From: an uncultured Hungatella sp.
GTDB taxonomy: Bacteria; Bacillota; Clostridia; Lachnospirales; Lachnospiraceae
NCBI GenBank assembly: GCA_949879795.1
Contig: CATLBR010000006.1
Span: 1 to 64,000 of the forward strand
DNA length: 64,000 nt
Direction: 5' to 3'
This document shows positions 39,407 through 47,721 of the stretch, one piece after another. A model generated the notes under the pieces. That model made no database searches. It was not told the origin of the DNA and was given only the letters and a program-made list of their open reading frames with translations. The translations under genes and the position numbers were made by a program. Each line of letters begins with the position of its first letter. Position 1 is the stretch's first letter.

Positions 39407-40253
39407 CCATTTCTTCCGCTGTCACGGTCTGTTCCTGGCCTCTGAAATTCATGCCGTTATAGCCTTCGCAGAAGCAGCCACCGTCCACCAGCACGTCAAT
39501 GCCGTTGACAAAGCTGTTGCGCTCATCTGCCAGGGCCACGAAGCTGAAAGCCAGCTCCTTTGGAGTTCCGATCCGATTCAGGGCACAGAAAGACAGGGAG
39601 CTGGCCTTTGCCCGGTCGCTGTCCGGATTCTGGGTCATCTTCGTGTCAATGACTCCCGGGGAGACGGACACCACCCGGTTATTCTGGCCCCGTCCCCGTA
39701 CATAGGCGCTTTTTTTCGTGTAATATTTGACAAATGATTTTGATATGGCGTAAGCCATGCCTGCTTTTTCCGACATTCCCATCATGGCTTTCTCAAAGGC
39801 CCCTATGTCTGTCAGGGCCAGATCAAAGACCTTCAACGGCAGTTTTTCCTCGGGCAGCATGTAGGCGGTAGAGGAAGCCACATTCAGGAAACAGCCGCCT
39901 GTCATATATTTGGAAAACTCCTCATTGACATAGACCACGCTGAAGGCGTTGGTCTTCATGATCTGCTCTCCGGGAAATCCGTTGGAAGGAGACAGTCCCG
40001 CCACGCTGTACACGGCGATGATCCGGCCCATCTCATGGGCTTTCTCGGCAAGAGCCTTTACGTCCTCTCTCTTGGAAACGTCGGCGACCATGCCCTCGCA
40101 GGTCACTCCCTCTTCCCGAAGCTGTCTCAGAGTCCGCTCCACCCGGTCAGCGGAAATGTCCGTGATCAGAACAGCGCTTCTCTCCCCCGCGTACTTTGCC
40201 GTATAATATCCCATGCCGCCGGACGCCCCGGTCACTACACTTATTTTTTCCAC
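39393..40253 (-). CDS. Short-chain dehydrogenase/reductase (BaiA/HSDH-like)
   Basis: A 286-residue NAD(P)-dependent oxidoreductase. The cofactor motif is VVTGASGGMGYYTAKY, followed by ITDISADRVERTLRQL, the serine in LNVASSTAYM, and the catalytic tyrosine/lysine in MAYAISKSFVKYY. An insertion of about 45 residues between the serine and the YxxxK motif matches a clostridial subgroup annotated as hydroxysteroid or unknown SDRs. The start is taken as GTG 40253 with GAGGAG upstream, since the SDR homology begins there. It follows the OYE-type reductase gene; together they may process an enone or hydroxy compound. Confidence 0.87.
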   Translation of the reverse strand: MEKISVVTGASGGMGYYTAKYAGERSAVLITDISADRVERTLRQLREEGVTCEGMVADVSKREDVKALAEKAHEMGRIIAVYSVAGLSPSNGFPGEQIMKTNAFSVVYVNEEFSKYMTGGCFLNVASSTAYMLPEEKLPLKVFDLALTDIGAFEKAMMGMSEKAGMAYAISKSFVKYYTKKSAYVRGRGQNNRVVSVSPGVIDTKMTQNPDSDRAKASSLSFCALNRIGTPKELAFSFVALADERNSFVNGIDVLVDGGCFCEGYNGMNFRGQEQTVTAEEMAMKK

Positions 40254-40284
40254 AACGATATTCTCCTCTCTTAAAATGATGTTT

Positions 40285-40340
40285 GGGTCAAAAAGTATTT
40301 TGCAAGCAAACTTGCGCCGGATTTTTCGACCTTTTGACCC
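40285..40340. repeat. Palindromic element in the OYE-SDR gap
   Basis: Arms GGGTCAAAA / TTTTGACCC, with an inner stem GCAAG / CTTGC. The outer arm sequence recurs in the palindrome at 52717-52740, also followed by a GATACC/GGTATC segment, so this may be a dispersed intergenic palindrome. Confidence 0.5.
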
Positions 40341-40353
40341 TGGTATCACAAAA

Positions 40354-42288
40354 TCAGATGGCCAGAGCCGTATCCACAGCCTCTTCGATGGCCTGCAAGG
40401 CTCTCCTGGCCTCCTTCGCGTCCCCGATGACGTGACAGGAAATCCCCTGTTTCCCGCAGTATTCTTCTGCCCATGTGTGGTTCACACTCCGGCTTCCCAC
40501 AGCCGTCACCACAGATTTTCCGGGAATCAGGGTTTCTCCCTGAGCCGTCTGGGCCACCACGCCCTCTTCTGTCACTGCCTTGCACAAGGCTCCCGGAACC
40601 TGGCGGATCCCCGATGTCTGAAGATTGATCATAATGTCCATCATCTGCCCGCCGCTTATATCCCCTCCGATCCGGTCTTTCATCTCCACAACAGACACCT
40701 GACAGCCCTTGTCCGCCAGATACAGGGCGCACTCGATTCCCACCAGCCCGCCGCCGATGACTGCCACTTCCCCGGCAAGAGAGACCTGTCCCATGAGAAC
40801 CTGCTCATGGCTGTAGACATTTTCCCCCTCAATCCCCGGAACAGACAGCTTCACCGGGGCGGCACCTGCGGCTATGACAACCTCATCCGGTTTCAGCTCT
40901 TCCAAAAGAGCCTCATCTGCCCTCACACCCAGCCGGACTTCCACTCCTGCCCGGAGAAGCTGCTCCCCTCTCGTCCTGGCTGCCTGGGCCAGCACTTCTT
41001 TGTGAGGAGCCTGTCCTGCGCAGATAAACTGACCGCCCAGACAGTCTTTCTCTTCCACCAGCACTGCCCTGTGGCCTCTCTGGTGAAGAATCCAGGCAGC
41101 CTCCATGCCCGCCATGCCGCCTCCTGCCACAACTACTGTTTTCGGGTTGTCTGTCTTCTCAAGCCTTCTCTCCAGCTCATGGCCGGCAAAAGGATTTCTC
41201 AGACAGGTCACATGTCTGGAGCCTCCTGCCTTCTGAACGCTGTCCAGACACCCCTGATTGCAGCTGAGGCAGCGGACAAGATCACCGAGACGTCCTTCCC
41301 TTGTCTTCTCACAGAAGTCCGGATCGCAGATCTGGGGACGACCCACAAAGATCATGTCCAGCCGCCCGTCTTCCACATAGGGAGCCGCCGTCTCCGGGTC
41401 CACGATCCTGCCGCCTCCTGCCACAGGGATATGAACTCCCGCCTTGATCCTGACCGCGTTGTCCAGGTTGAACTCCTTGGGCGTATACATGGACGGCACC
41501 TCATAGCGGAAGGCTGCCGTCATCTTGTTGCCTCTGGAGATATTGACAAAATCCACCCCTTCTTTTTCCGCCATGTTGATGAAAGAAATGGTGTCCTCCA
41601 GAGTGTTGCCCCCCTCTATGTAATCGTCCTGGGCCACCACCCGCATGCCCACGGGAAATCCTTTGGGCACATTGGAGCGGATCGCCCGGATACATTCCAG
41701 AGGATATCTGGCCCTGTTTTCCAGGCTCCCTCCGTATTCGTCCTCCCTCCTGTTAAACCCACAGAGGAAATGAGCCGGGGAATACTGGTGGCCGCAGTGA
41801 AATTCCACGGAATCGTACCCTGCCTCCCAGGCCCGCCTGGCCGCCTCTCCGAAGGCTTCCGCAACCTCCTCCAGGGTCTCTTTGGAGGCTCCTTTAAAGG
41901 TCATGCCCCGAAATTCCATGTCGCAGGGCACAATGGCCGGGAGAGACGGGTCTGTGGCCGTGGCGCAGAAGCCGCCCTGCCAAAGCTGTATGGAGATCTT
42001 TCCTCCCTCCTGGTGAACAGCCTCCGCCAGTTTTCTCAGCCCCGGGATATACTCGTCTCCGCAGATCCTCAGGAAATTGCCCGGAGCCGTAGGGGCGTGG
42101 ACCGAGGTGGCCTCCACCACGATGAGCCCGCAGCCGCCCCTGGCGATCCGCCTGTAGTACTCGATCATTCCGTCGCTTACATAGCCTCCGTCCAGGCACA
42201 GGCGGGTGGTCATGCCAGGCAGCATGATCCTGTTTTTCAGAGTCATGTTGCCGATGGTTATAGGCTGAAACAATGCTTCACAATTCAT
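40354..42288 (-). CDS. OYE-type FAD/FMN/Fe-S NADH:flavin oxidoreductase
   Basis: A 644-residue intact enzyme of the 2-enoate reductase/2,4-dienoyl-CoA reductase/BaiCD-BaiH group. The N-terminal FMN barrel opens LFQPITIGNMTLKNRIMLPG and has FHCGHQYSPAHFLCGFNRR. The 4Fe-4S site is RCLSCNQGCLD with a fourth cysteine in VTCLRNP. The FAD and NAD motifs are TVVVAGGGMAGMEAAWIL and VAVIGGGLVGIECALYL. The start at ATG 42288 has AAGGAAGG upstream; the open frame continues upstream but is not coding-like. It is followed by the SDR gene. Substrate unknown; steroid, bile-acid, aromatic or enoate reduction are all possible. Confidence 0.92.
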   Translation of the reverse strand: MNCEALFQPITIGNMTLKNRIMLPGMTTRLCLDGGYVSDGMIEYYRRIARGGCGLIVVEATSVHAPTAPGNFLRICGDEYIPGLRKLAEAVHQEGGKISIQLWQGGFCATATDPSLPAIVPCDMEFRGMTFKGASKETLEEVAEAFGEAARRAWEAGYDSVEFHCGHQYSPAHFLCGFNRREDEYGGSLENRARYPLECIRAIRSNVPKGFPVGMRVVAQDDYIEGGNTLEDTISFINMAEKEGVDFVNISRGNKMTAAFRYEVPSMYTPKEFNLDNAVRIKAGVHIPVAGGGRIVDPETAAPYVEDGRLDMIFVGRPQICDPDFCEKTREGRLGDLVRCLSCNQGCLDSVQKAGGSRHVTCLRNPFAGHELERRLEKTDNPKTVVVAGGGMAGMEAAWILHQRGHRAVLVEEKDCLGGQFICAGQAPHKEVLAQAARTRGEQLLRAGVEVRLGVRADEALLEELKPDEVVIAAGAAPVKLSVPGIEGENVYSHEQVLMGQVSLAGEVAVIGGGLVGIECALYLADKGCQVSVVEMKDRIGGDISGGQMMDIMINLQTSGIRQVPGALCKAVTEEGVVAQTAQGETLIPGKSVVTAVGSRSVNHTWAEEYCGKQGISCHVIGDAKEARRALQAIEEAVDTALAI

Positions 42289-42504
42289 AGGTTCCTTCCT
42301 TTCTGCTTTTGTTATTTCTGTTCTCCGCTTGAAGTATAGGTCTATTGTATCAGCCGCCCTCCCCTGACCCAATGGGCCCTGTGACAAAGTACGGCCGCCT
42401 GGGGTTGTGCAAACGCACAAAGAGGACGCTGATCTCTCAACGTCCTCAAATAAAGTGATTTTTTTCCTGTCCATCTTTTATAATCCGTCTTGCGTATGGA
42501 ACCG
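42289..42504. other. Intergenic leader upstream of the OYE-type gene
   Basis: About 216 bp without a gene. It contains a small hairpin (TGTGC / GCACA near 42410) and an inverted repeat GAGGACG / CGTCCTC (42422-42447). No promoter was clear enough to call. Confidence 0.4.
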
Positions 42505-42585
42505 CCAGTTTCGGATTTCCCGTTTCCATCGTCCAAACCACGAAATGGGCAGTGAGCCCGCAAGGCTCACTGCCCGAGAAACTGG
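42505..42585. repeat. Nested hairpin at the end of the nucleotidyltransferase gene
   Basis: A 12-bp perfect stem GGGCAGTGAGCC / GGCTCACTGCCC (42547-42575) inside an outer 8-bp stem CCAGTTTC / GAAACTGG (42505-42585). It begins 8 bp past the stop of the minus-strand gene. It has no strong T-run, so it may be a terminator-like hairpin or an element boundary structure. Confidence 0.6.
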
Positions 42586-42592
42586 AATTGAT

Positions 42593-43348
42593 CTAATTCC
42601 TGATCTGTGTTATCATATACGCAGCATATTCATGGGCATTATTTTCAGCCCATTCTGTTGATTTATCAGATAAATATTCATCTAGCGCCTGTACTATTAA
42701 AGTTTGATACTTTTCAGGGACATTGCGCATTCCCCATTTACCACCTTCCTCTTTTGACAGGATAAGTTCTTCTTTTTTGTATGCTAATACTCTGCATAAG
42801 TTTAGAATAATGTAAGTGGGATCCTCCATTATTTCCGTTTCAGCTTCCTCAATATCACTCCATATACTATCAAAGTAGTCTTGTTTCCTGACTGCTCCAA
42901 AGACATCTTTGATATCGTTTCCATAAAGACATCTTCCCCTGTGATAAATAATAGTAAAATGAGCTGCCAGATCTTTATCTGTTCCCTTCATTTTATCAAT
43001 ATAATCCCAGGGATTGGTTTTATACCATTCTAAATGCGCAATAGAAAAGTGCAGTTCGAAAGGTGTCGGATAAACAAACGGATTGCATACCCCTCTTTTA
43101 ACAATGCTCAGTTCGATTCCTTTTGGATGAGCATATGTATTTAATTCTACAACCATATCCATGAAGCGATGTTTTATGTTGTCCGGAATAGCTTCCTCTA
43201 CTACAACCAGCAAATCAATATCACTTTTTTTCTCATTATAGCATCCCATAACAGCAGAGCCATGAAGATAAATCCCAATCAGATTATATCCTAATATTTT
43301 TTGACTTTGTGTAACAAAACTTTTAAGCAAATCATTTAAAGCATCCAT
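42593..43348 (-). CDS. Aminoglycoside nucleotidyltransferase-like protein (DUF4111)
   Basis: A 251-residue protein with the ANT(9)/ANT(3'')-type layout: an N-terminal nucleotidyltransferase domain with GSAVMG (30-35) and metal-binding D43 and D45 in SDIDLLVVV, then a C-terminal DUF4111 helical domain (LNLCRVLAYKKE, KWGMRNVPEKY). Such enzymes adenylylate spectinomycin and/or streptomycin, but many distant members are untested. Start 43348 is chosen from AGGAG 9 nt upstream. Base composition is clearly more AT-rich than neighbouring genes, pointing to acquisition with the adjacent radical SAM island. Confidence 0.82.
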   Translation of the reverse strand: MDALNDLLKSFVTQSQKILGYNLIGIYLHGSAVMGCYNEKKSDIDLLVVVEEAIPDNIKHRFMDMVVELNTYAHPKGIELSIVKRGVCNPFVYPTPFELHFSIAHLEWYKTNPWDYIDKMKGTDKDLAAHFTIIYHRGRCLYGNDIKDVFGAVRKQDYFDSIWSDIEEAETEIMEDPTYIILNLCRVLAYKKEELILSKEEGGKWGMRNVPEKYQTLIVQALDEYLSDKSTEWAENNAHEYAAYMITQIRN

Positions 43349-43615
43349 ATCTAACATCTCCTCTAAAACATCTACTACAGCGGTCAATACCGGTTGTGAT
43401 CTGATGATTTTTACTCATAAAAATGCTTGTGTTTCTGCCTGCTGAAGATATGGAGTAATGGAACGCCGGGGACTTGCAGTCCGTGGACCGCTATTCCCCG
43501 TTTTTTTACATTTCACTACAATTTTTCTCTTAAACTTCTTGACGAAAAACAAAATATCCGATATTATAATGTCTAACATCAGACCGTCTATTATCAGAAT
43601 AAAGTGAGGGACGAT

Positions 43616-44071
43616 ATGGACAGAGAAGAAGTAAGAGCCTGTGTAAATCAATATTGCCTACTGCGGGATATACAGTATGCCGCCTATGAACTGCACGCAA
43701 GAAAGCACAATCTGACATCAAAAGAATTATTTGTATTGGATATAATCTGGTTTGCCCAGGACGGCTGCCTGCAATCGGAAATATGCGAACGGCTGTCTGC
43801 CACAAAGCAGACTGTAAGCGCAATCATTAAAAAGTTTTGGAAATCAGGGTATCTGTCGCTTACCGAAGCAGAAAATGACCGCCGAAATAAAATCGTCCGT
43901 TTTACAGACGCAGGCAGGGAATACACAAAAAATATTATCCCGCCTGCCGCCAGTGCCGAAATTGACGCAATGGCTGAATTAGACGAAAAGGATATCGTCG
44001 AAATGATACGTATTACTACAATCTTTTCAAACCACATGAAACAAAAATTCAGCGAAATCAAAGAGGAATAA
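43616..44071 (+). CDS. MarR-family regulator of a radical SAM mobile pair
   Basis: A 151-residue winged-helix regulator. The HTH region is SKELFVLDIIWFAQDGCLQS, ICERLSATKQTVSAIIKKFW and the wing EAENDRRNKIVRFTDAGRE. ATG 43616 has GAGGG upstream; an upstream GTG (43604) is less likely. A DUF1848 gene follows by 21 bp. The MarR-DUF1848-radical SAM order matches the known 'radical SAM mobile pair' module found in mobile DNA of Firmicutes. Confidence 0.85.
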   Translation: MDREEVRACVNQYCLLRDIQYAAYELHARKHNLTSKELFVLDIIWFAQDGCLQSEICERLSATKQTVSAIIKKFWKSGYLSLTEAENDRRNKIVRFTDAGREYTKNIIPPAASAEIDAMAELDEKDIVEMIRITTIFSNHMKQKFSEIKEE

Positions 44072-44092
44072 CTACGGAATCGGAGGTAGAAA

Positions 44093-45016
44093 ATGATTAT
44101 CAACACAGGAGGACGGACAGATACCGTCCAGTATTACACGGAATGGCTCTTGAACCGCTTTTCAGAGGGGTACGCGCTTTCACGCAATCCGCTGTTTCCA
44201 AACAAGGTGACACGCTATGAACTGACCCCGGACACGGTAGACTGCGTTGTGTTCTGCTCTAAAAATTACAAGCCCATACTGCCACGGCTGCATGAGATTA
44301 CAGACCATTTCAATACTTACTTCCACTACACGATTACCGCTTACGGAAAAGAGATTGAGCCGGGCGTTCCTGGCATAGAGGAAAGCATGGAAACCTTAAC
44401 CAGACTGTCCGAAATCGTTGGAAAACAGCGGATTGCATGGAGGTATGACCCCGTTCTGCTGACAAAGGAATATACCATTAAACGGCATTTAGAAACCTTT
44501 GAGTGTATGGCAAAGGTACTTTCCCCATACATTGACCGCTGCATTTTCAGCTTTGTAGAAATGTATAAAAAACTGGAAAGCAATATGCCGGAGCTTATCC
44601 CCCTGTCTGAACAAGATATGGACGCACTGGCACAGGGGCTTGGAGCGATTGCGGAACAAAACGGGATTTACATTCAGACCTGCGGAACAGCGGTTGATTT
44701 TTCCCGTTATCATATCCATTCTTCCGGCTGCATGACGCTTGATATTTTGGGAAATGCCAACGGTATTATCTTTAAGGACTTAAAGCATAAAGGCACACGG
44801 CAGGGCTGCCGCTGTATCGAAAGCCGGGACATAGGAGCTTATGATACCTGCATGAATGGCTGCAAATACTGTTATGCCAACAAGAACCCGCAGAAAGCAT
44901 TTGAAAACTACAAATACCATGACAAAACTTCTCCCCTGCTGCTTGGTGTGATAAAGCCGGAGGACACCATTATACAGGGGGCGCAGAAGTCTTTCCAAAA
45001 GGAGAACCGAAAATGA
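44093..45016 (+). CDS. DUF1848 protein (radical SAM mobile pair protein A)
   Basis: A 307-residue protein of the DUF1848 family, opening MIINTGGRTDTVQYYTEWLL and containing SRNPLFPNKVTRYELTPD and VDCVVFCSKNYKPILPRL. The C-terminal part has a cysteine cluster (GCRCIESRDIGAYDTC, NGCKYCYA) typical of an Fe-S site in this group. Its biochemical role is unknown. It normally works with a second radical SAM protein encoded directly downstream, which is reduced to a fragment here. Start has GGAGG upstream, and the stop overlaps the next start as ATGA. Confidence 0.85.
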   Translation: MIINTGGRTDTVQYYTEWLLNRFSEGYALSRNPLFPNKVTRYELTPDTVDCVVFCSKNYKPILPRLHEITDHFNTYFHYTITAYGKEIEPGVPGIEESMETLTRLSEIVGKQRIAWRYDPVLLTKEYTIKRHLETFECMAKVLSPYIDRCIFSFVEMYKKLESNMPELIPLSEQDMDALAQGLGAIAEQNGIYIQTCGTAVDFSRYHIHSSGCMTLDILGNANGIIFKDLKHKGTRQGCRCIESRDIGAYDTCMNGCKYCYANKNPQKAFENYKYHDKTSPLLLGVIKPEDTIIQGAQKSFQKENRK

Positions 45017-45141
45017 CGGAAAGTACAAAGACAAAGAGTTGTTTATCGGTTCTGTCACTGACCCCTACAATCCACAGGAAGAAACCTACGGGCGCACAAG
45101 GGCTTTACTGAAACAGCTAAAAGGAAGCGGCGCAAGACGGC
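45013..45141 (+). pseudogene. Remnant of radical SAM mobile pair protein B
   Basis: The original start (ATGACGGAAAGT, overlapping the DUF1848 stop) is joined directly to an internal piece in another frame that reads YKDKELFIGSVTDPYNPQEE and YGRTRALLKQLKGSGA, characteristic of SPL-like radical SAM protein B. The CxxxCxxC region that should lie between is gone. The junction falls at TACAAAG/ACAAAG direct repeats. The 3' end is lost at about 45141, just before the methyltransferase gene. Confidence 0.7.
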
Positions 45142-45150
45142 ATGATCCGG

Positions 45151-45732
45151 TCAGCTTCCTCGTCGCTTCCCCACATATCTTCGAACCCGCCTTCTATAAT
45201 CCACATACTCCCCGCCAAATACCTCTGTCAGAAACCGCTCTTCCCGCAGAATCTGCACATGCAGCATTCTCATGGCAAATCCCGAAGCCACCAACATAAA
45301 AGTATTAAAAAATATCAGCAGCAGCCCCACATACATCAGATCAAACCCCAAAAACGCCGGGTTCCTGCTGATCCCATAGATTCCCTCCGTCACAAACTTC
45401 CTCTCATCTCCCCGGGTAATTCCCACCCGCCAGCTGTCCCCCATGGCAGCTACTGCCAGAAAAAAGACAAAGTCCCCCAGAAATCCCAGAATCACACCCG
45501 CCACGGCCAGGACTCCCAGATTCCCCGCCTCCCCCATGAATATACTGCCCGCCTGAACCATAACCACCAGACCTGTGGCCCCTCCCAGCGCCACCTCACC
45601 ATAAAACTCCTGGTCTTCCATGCAGCCTCCCGCAAGCCGGCCCGTCCGTATCCCCTTTTGCCTTTGCGTAAACATTTTCCCCAGATAAATCCCATAAAAA
45701 ATCACAAATATCAGAAATCCCAGCGCTCTCAT
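45151..45732 (-). CDS. Isoprenylcysteine methyltransferase (ICMT/PEMT)-like membrane protein
   Basis: A 193-residue membrane protein with four to five segments and the C-terminal ICMT/phospholipid methyltransferase signature: VTEGIYGISRNPAFLGFDLMY and EERFLTEVFGGEYVDYRRRV. Bacterial members methylate unknown lipid or small targets with S-adenosylmethionine. Start has GGAGAAG upstream. Its last codons (YVGKRRGS) abut the remnant of the radical SAM island, so the native C-terminus may have been altered. Confidence 0.83.
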   Translation of the reverse strand: MRALGFLIFVIFYGIYLGKMFTQRQKGIRTGRLAGGCMEDQEFYGEVALGGATGLVVMVQAGSIFMGEAGNLGVLAVAGVILGFLGDFVFFLAVAAMGDSWRVGITRGDERKFVTEGIYGISRNPAFLGFDLMYVGLLLIFFNTFMLVASGFAMRMLHVQILREERFLTEVFGGEYVDYRRRVRRYVGKRRGS

Positions 45733-45846
45733 GCCCCTCTTCTCCTTCCCTTCTCAAAAAACTCCCTTCCAGGAGCTCTCTCATATATTATTGTGTTCTA
45801 TTGTACCTCATTTCTAAGTTTTTTGAAAACTATATGAGATATTTTC

Positions 45847-47073
45847 TCAAATCAAATTACAGGGAATAAAACAATTTTGGGCATCTATGGGAATCACTTC
45901 CTCACACATACAGACAATACCGCCGTTTCCTCTTTTCAGTTTTGCTTTGTCCAGCAACTCATATTTCTTAACTTCACGCCGGTCTGGATTTGCTGATTTT
46001 TTAATTTCCAAAGGGTGAATGATACCATTTTCTTCCACAAATAAATCAATTTCTTTCGCGTTTGAATCCCGATAATAAGTCAGGTTTACCTTTGAAGGCC
46101 CATAGGCGAAATTTTTAAGCAGTTCGATCACCACATGATTTTCAAAATAATGCCCGCTTGCCGCCCCGTTCATAAGCGTATCCCGGGTAAGCCACATAGA
46201 CAGATAAGAGCATAATCCTGTATCGCAAAAATACAGCTTTGGCGTTTTGGTAAGCCGTTTCAATTCATTATTGGCATATGGCGGCAAGAGATAAATAATG
46301 CCCAGGCCCTGCAAAAGGCGCGCCCATTCCTTTGCCGTCGGCTGGGATATTTCTGCCGCTTCTGCCAATGTCTTATAATTTATCTGCTCCGCAGTCAACG
46401 CGGCACAGGCCTTCATGAATTTATAGAAACGAACTGTATCGGTAATTCCGCCTTCTTCCGCAACATCCCGCATAAGATAGGTTTCGATATAAGAATTAAA
46501 ATATTCCTGCCTTTGCTCTGGATCCGCCCCCTGGGCATCCGGCATACCTCCCCGCCAAATATGTTCAAATACCTGAATGATATCATTTTGGGGAACAAGG
46601 GGCTGTCTTCCAAGCAGACAGGGCAAAGAAAAATCCATCTCATTTGGAAATGTCAGACCTTCCGCTTCATTTTTCGAAAAACTGTACAGTTCCAAAATCC
46701 CAATTCTGCCAGCCAACGTTTCACGAATATTTTTCATCATCTTATACTGCCGCGATCCAGTCAGCCAAAACAATCCCCGTTCTTCGCTTTCATCACACAT
46801 AATCTTAATCTGTTCAAACAATTCCGGTGCCTTCTGTATTTCATCAATAATAATCGGCGGTTTATAAGTTTGGAAAAATAATACCGGATCGGATTTCGCA
46901 AGTGTTCGTGCCATTGTATGATCCATAGAAACATAGGTACGGCTTTGTTCTGCCGCTAAATGCTTTAACATTGTTGTCTTTCCAACCTGTCTCGCTCCTG
47001 TTACAAGAACCGCTTTGAAAAAGGAACTCATGTGTAAGAATTTACGCTCTAACGCGCGTTCTAGATATCTCAT
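45847..47073 (-). CDS. AAA ATPase with DUF4143 domain
   Basis: A 408-residue protein of the AAA_14/DUF4143 group. The N-terminal P-loop is VTGARQVGKTTM (Walker A residues 26-34), Walker B is IIIDEIQKAPELF, and LFWLTGSRQYKMM follows. The C-terminal DUF4143 part has the PDEXK-like segment NAKEIDLFVEENGIIHPLEIK. The cellular role is unknown, though the group is common in gut anaerobes and mobile regions. Start 47073 has GAAGGGGG upstream; the open frame extends upstream without a site. Confidence 0.88.
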   Translation of the reverse strand: MRYLERALERKFLHMSSFFKAVLVTGARQVGKTTMLKHLAAEQSRTYVSMDHTMARTLAKSDPVLFFQTYKPPIIIDEIQKAPELFEQIKIMCDESEERGLFWLTGSRQYKMMKNIRETLAGRIGILELYSFSKNEAEGLTFPNEMDFSLPCLLGRQPLVPQNDIIQVFEHIWRGGMPDAQGADPEQRQEYFNSYIETYLMRDVAEEGGITDTVRFYKFMKACAALTAEQINYKTLAEAAEISQPTAKEWARLLQGLGIIYLLPPYANNELKRLTKTPKLYFCDTGLCSYLSMWLTRDTLMNGAASGHYFENHVVIELLKNFAYGPSKVNLTYYRDSNAKEIDLFVEENGIIHPLEIKKSANPDRREVKKYELLDKAKLKRGNGGIVCMCEEVIPIDAQNCFIPCNLI

Positions 47074-47305
47074 ATTTTGTCCCCCTTCTTTATGATAAAA
47101 TAAAATATACTTTATTTTATCATAAATCCATTGCTGTTTCAATCTTATTTTTGCTTTCTTATTATGCCAAACAAAAACAGCCATTCCCCCACAACAAAAG
47201 AATGGCTGTTTCCTGCCTTGCATTCTTTTAACACCTCAAAAGGCGTGCCCGCTTCCAGGATAAATCTGTCCACATAATTCCCCACAATATAGGGAATCCA
47301 GATTT

Positions 47306-47467
47306 TTACCCCTGTCCTACTACCTTCTCAATCTCCTCCAAACTCACATCACAACCATGTTCCCCGGCCAGTTCCACAAGCTCCTGGGCTGTCTCACAGG
47401 CCGCCGCCTGATCCTGAAGCTCCACGCTCTCCCTCAACAGGCCCACAAATTTATCTAAATCCCCCAT
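47306..47467 (-). CDS. Small Nif11-domain-like peptide
   Basis: A 53-residue ORF with a good ribosome site (AAAGGAG, 9 nt before ATG 47467). The peptide opens MGDLDKFVGLLRESVELQ, continues QELVELAGEHGCDVSLEEIE and ends VVGQG. This matches the Nif11-type leader pattern: short helical, acidic, with the AxxxG-x-x-(F/C)xxSxEEL-like end. There is no obvious core peptide after the domain and no modifying enzyme in view, so it may be a stand-alone Nif11 protein or an orphan. Between it and the DUF4143 gene a short frame reads KIWIPYIVGNYVDRFILEAG and looks like a fragment of another gene. Confidence 0.55.
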   Translation of the reverse strand: MGDLDKFVGLLRESVELQDQAAACETAQELVELAGEHGCDVSLEEIEKVVGQG

Positions 47468-47534
47468 AACCTTCCACTCCTTTCCTTCACTTTAGGGTTT
47501 CCCCCTAAATGTTTTCGAAACTCAAAACTCAGCT

Positions 47535-47693
47535 GAATATTCTGACAATATATTCCAGGAAAAGCCATTACGCCATGGAGCCAAGACCATAAAAAACAGG
47601 AGGGCCCTCTGCCCGAGTGTTTTTTGCTTTACTGGGCTTGGCGGAATGACTGGCGTACTCAGGCTTTGTATGGAATATATTGTCAGAATATTC
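47535..47693. repeat. 159-bp palindromic element, family A copy 1
   Basis: The ends are perfect 22-bp inverted arms (47535-47556 and 47672-47693). Inside are nested stems AAAGCC/GGCTTT, ACGCCA/TGGCGT and GCCAAG/CTTGGC, around a shared core AACAGGAGGGCCCTCTGCCC. The whole can fold as one long hairpin. The 7-mer CTCAGCT flanks both sides and might be a target duplication. A second copy lies at 60864. No ORF inside is supported. Confidence 0.88.
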
Positions 47694-47721
47694 TCTCAGC
47701 TTCGACTTTCGCAATTATCTA

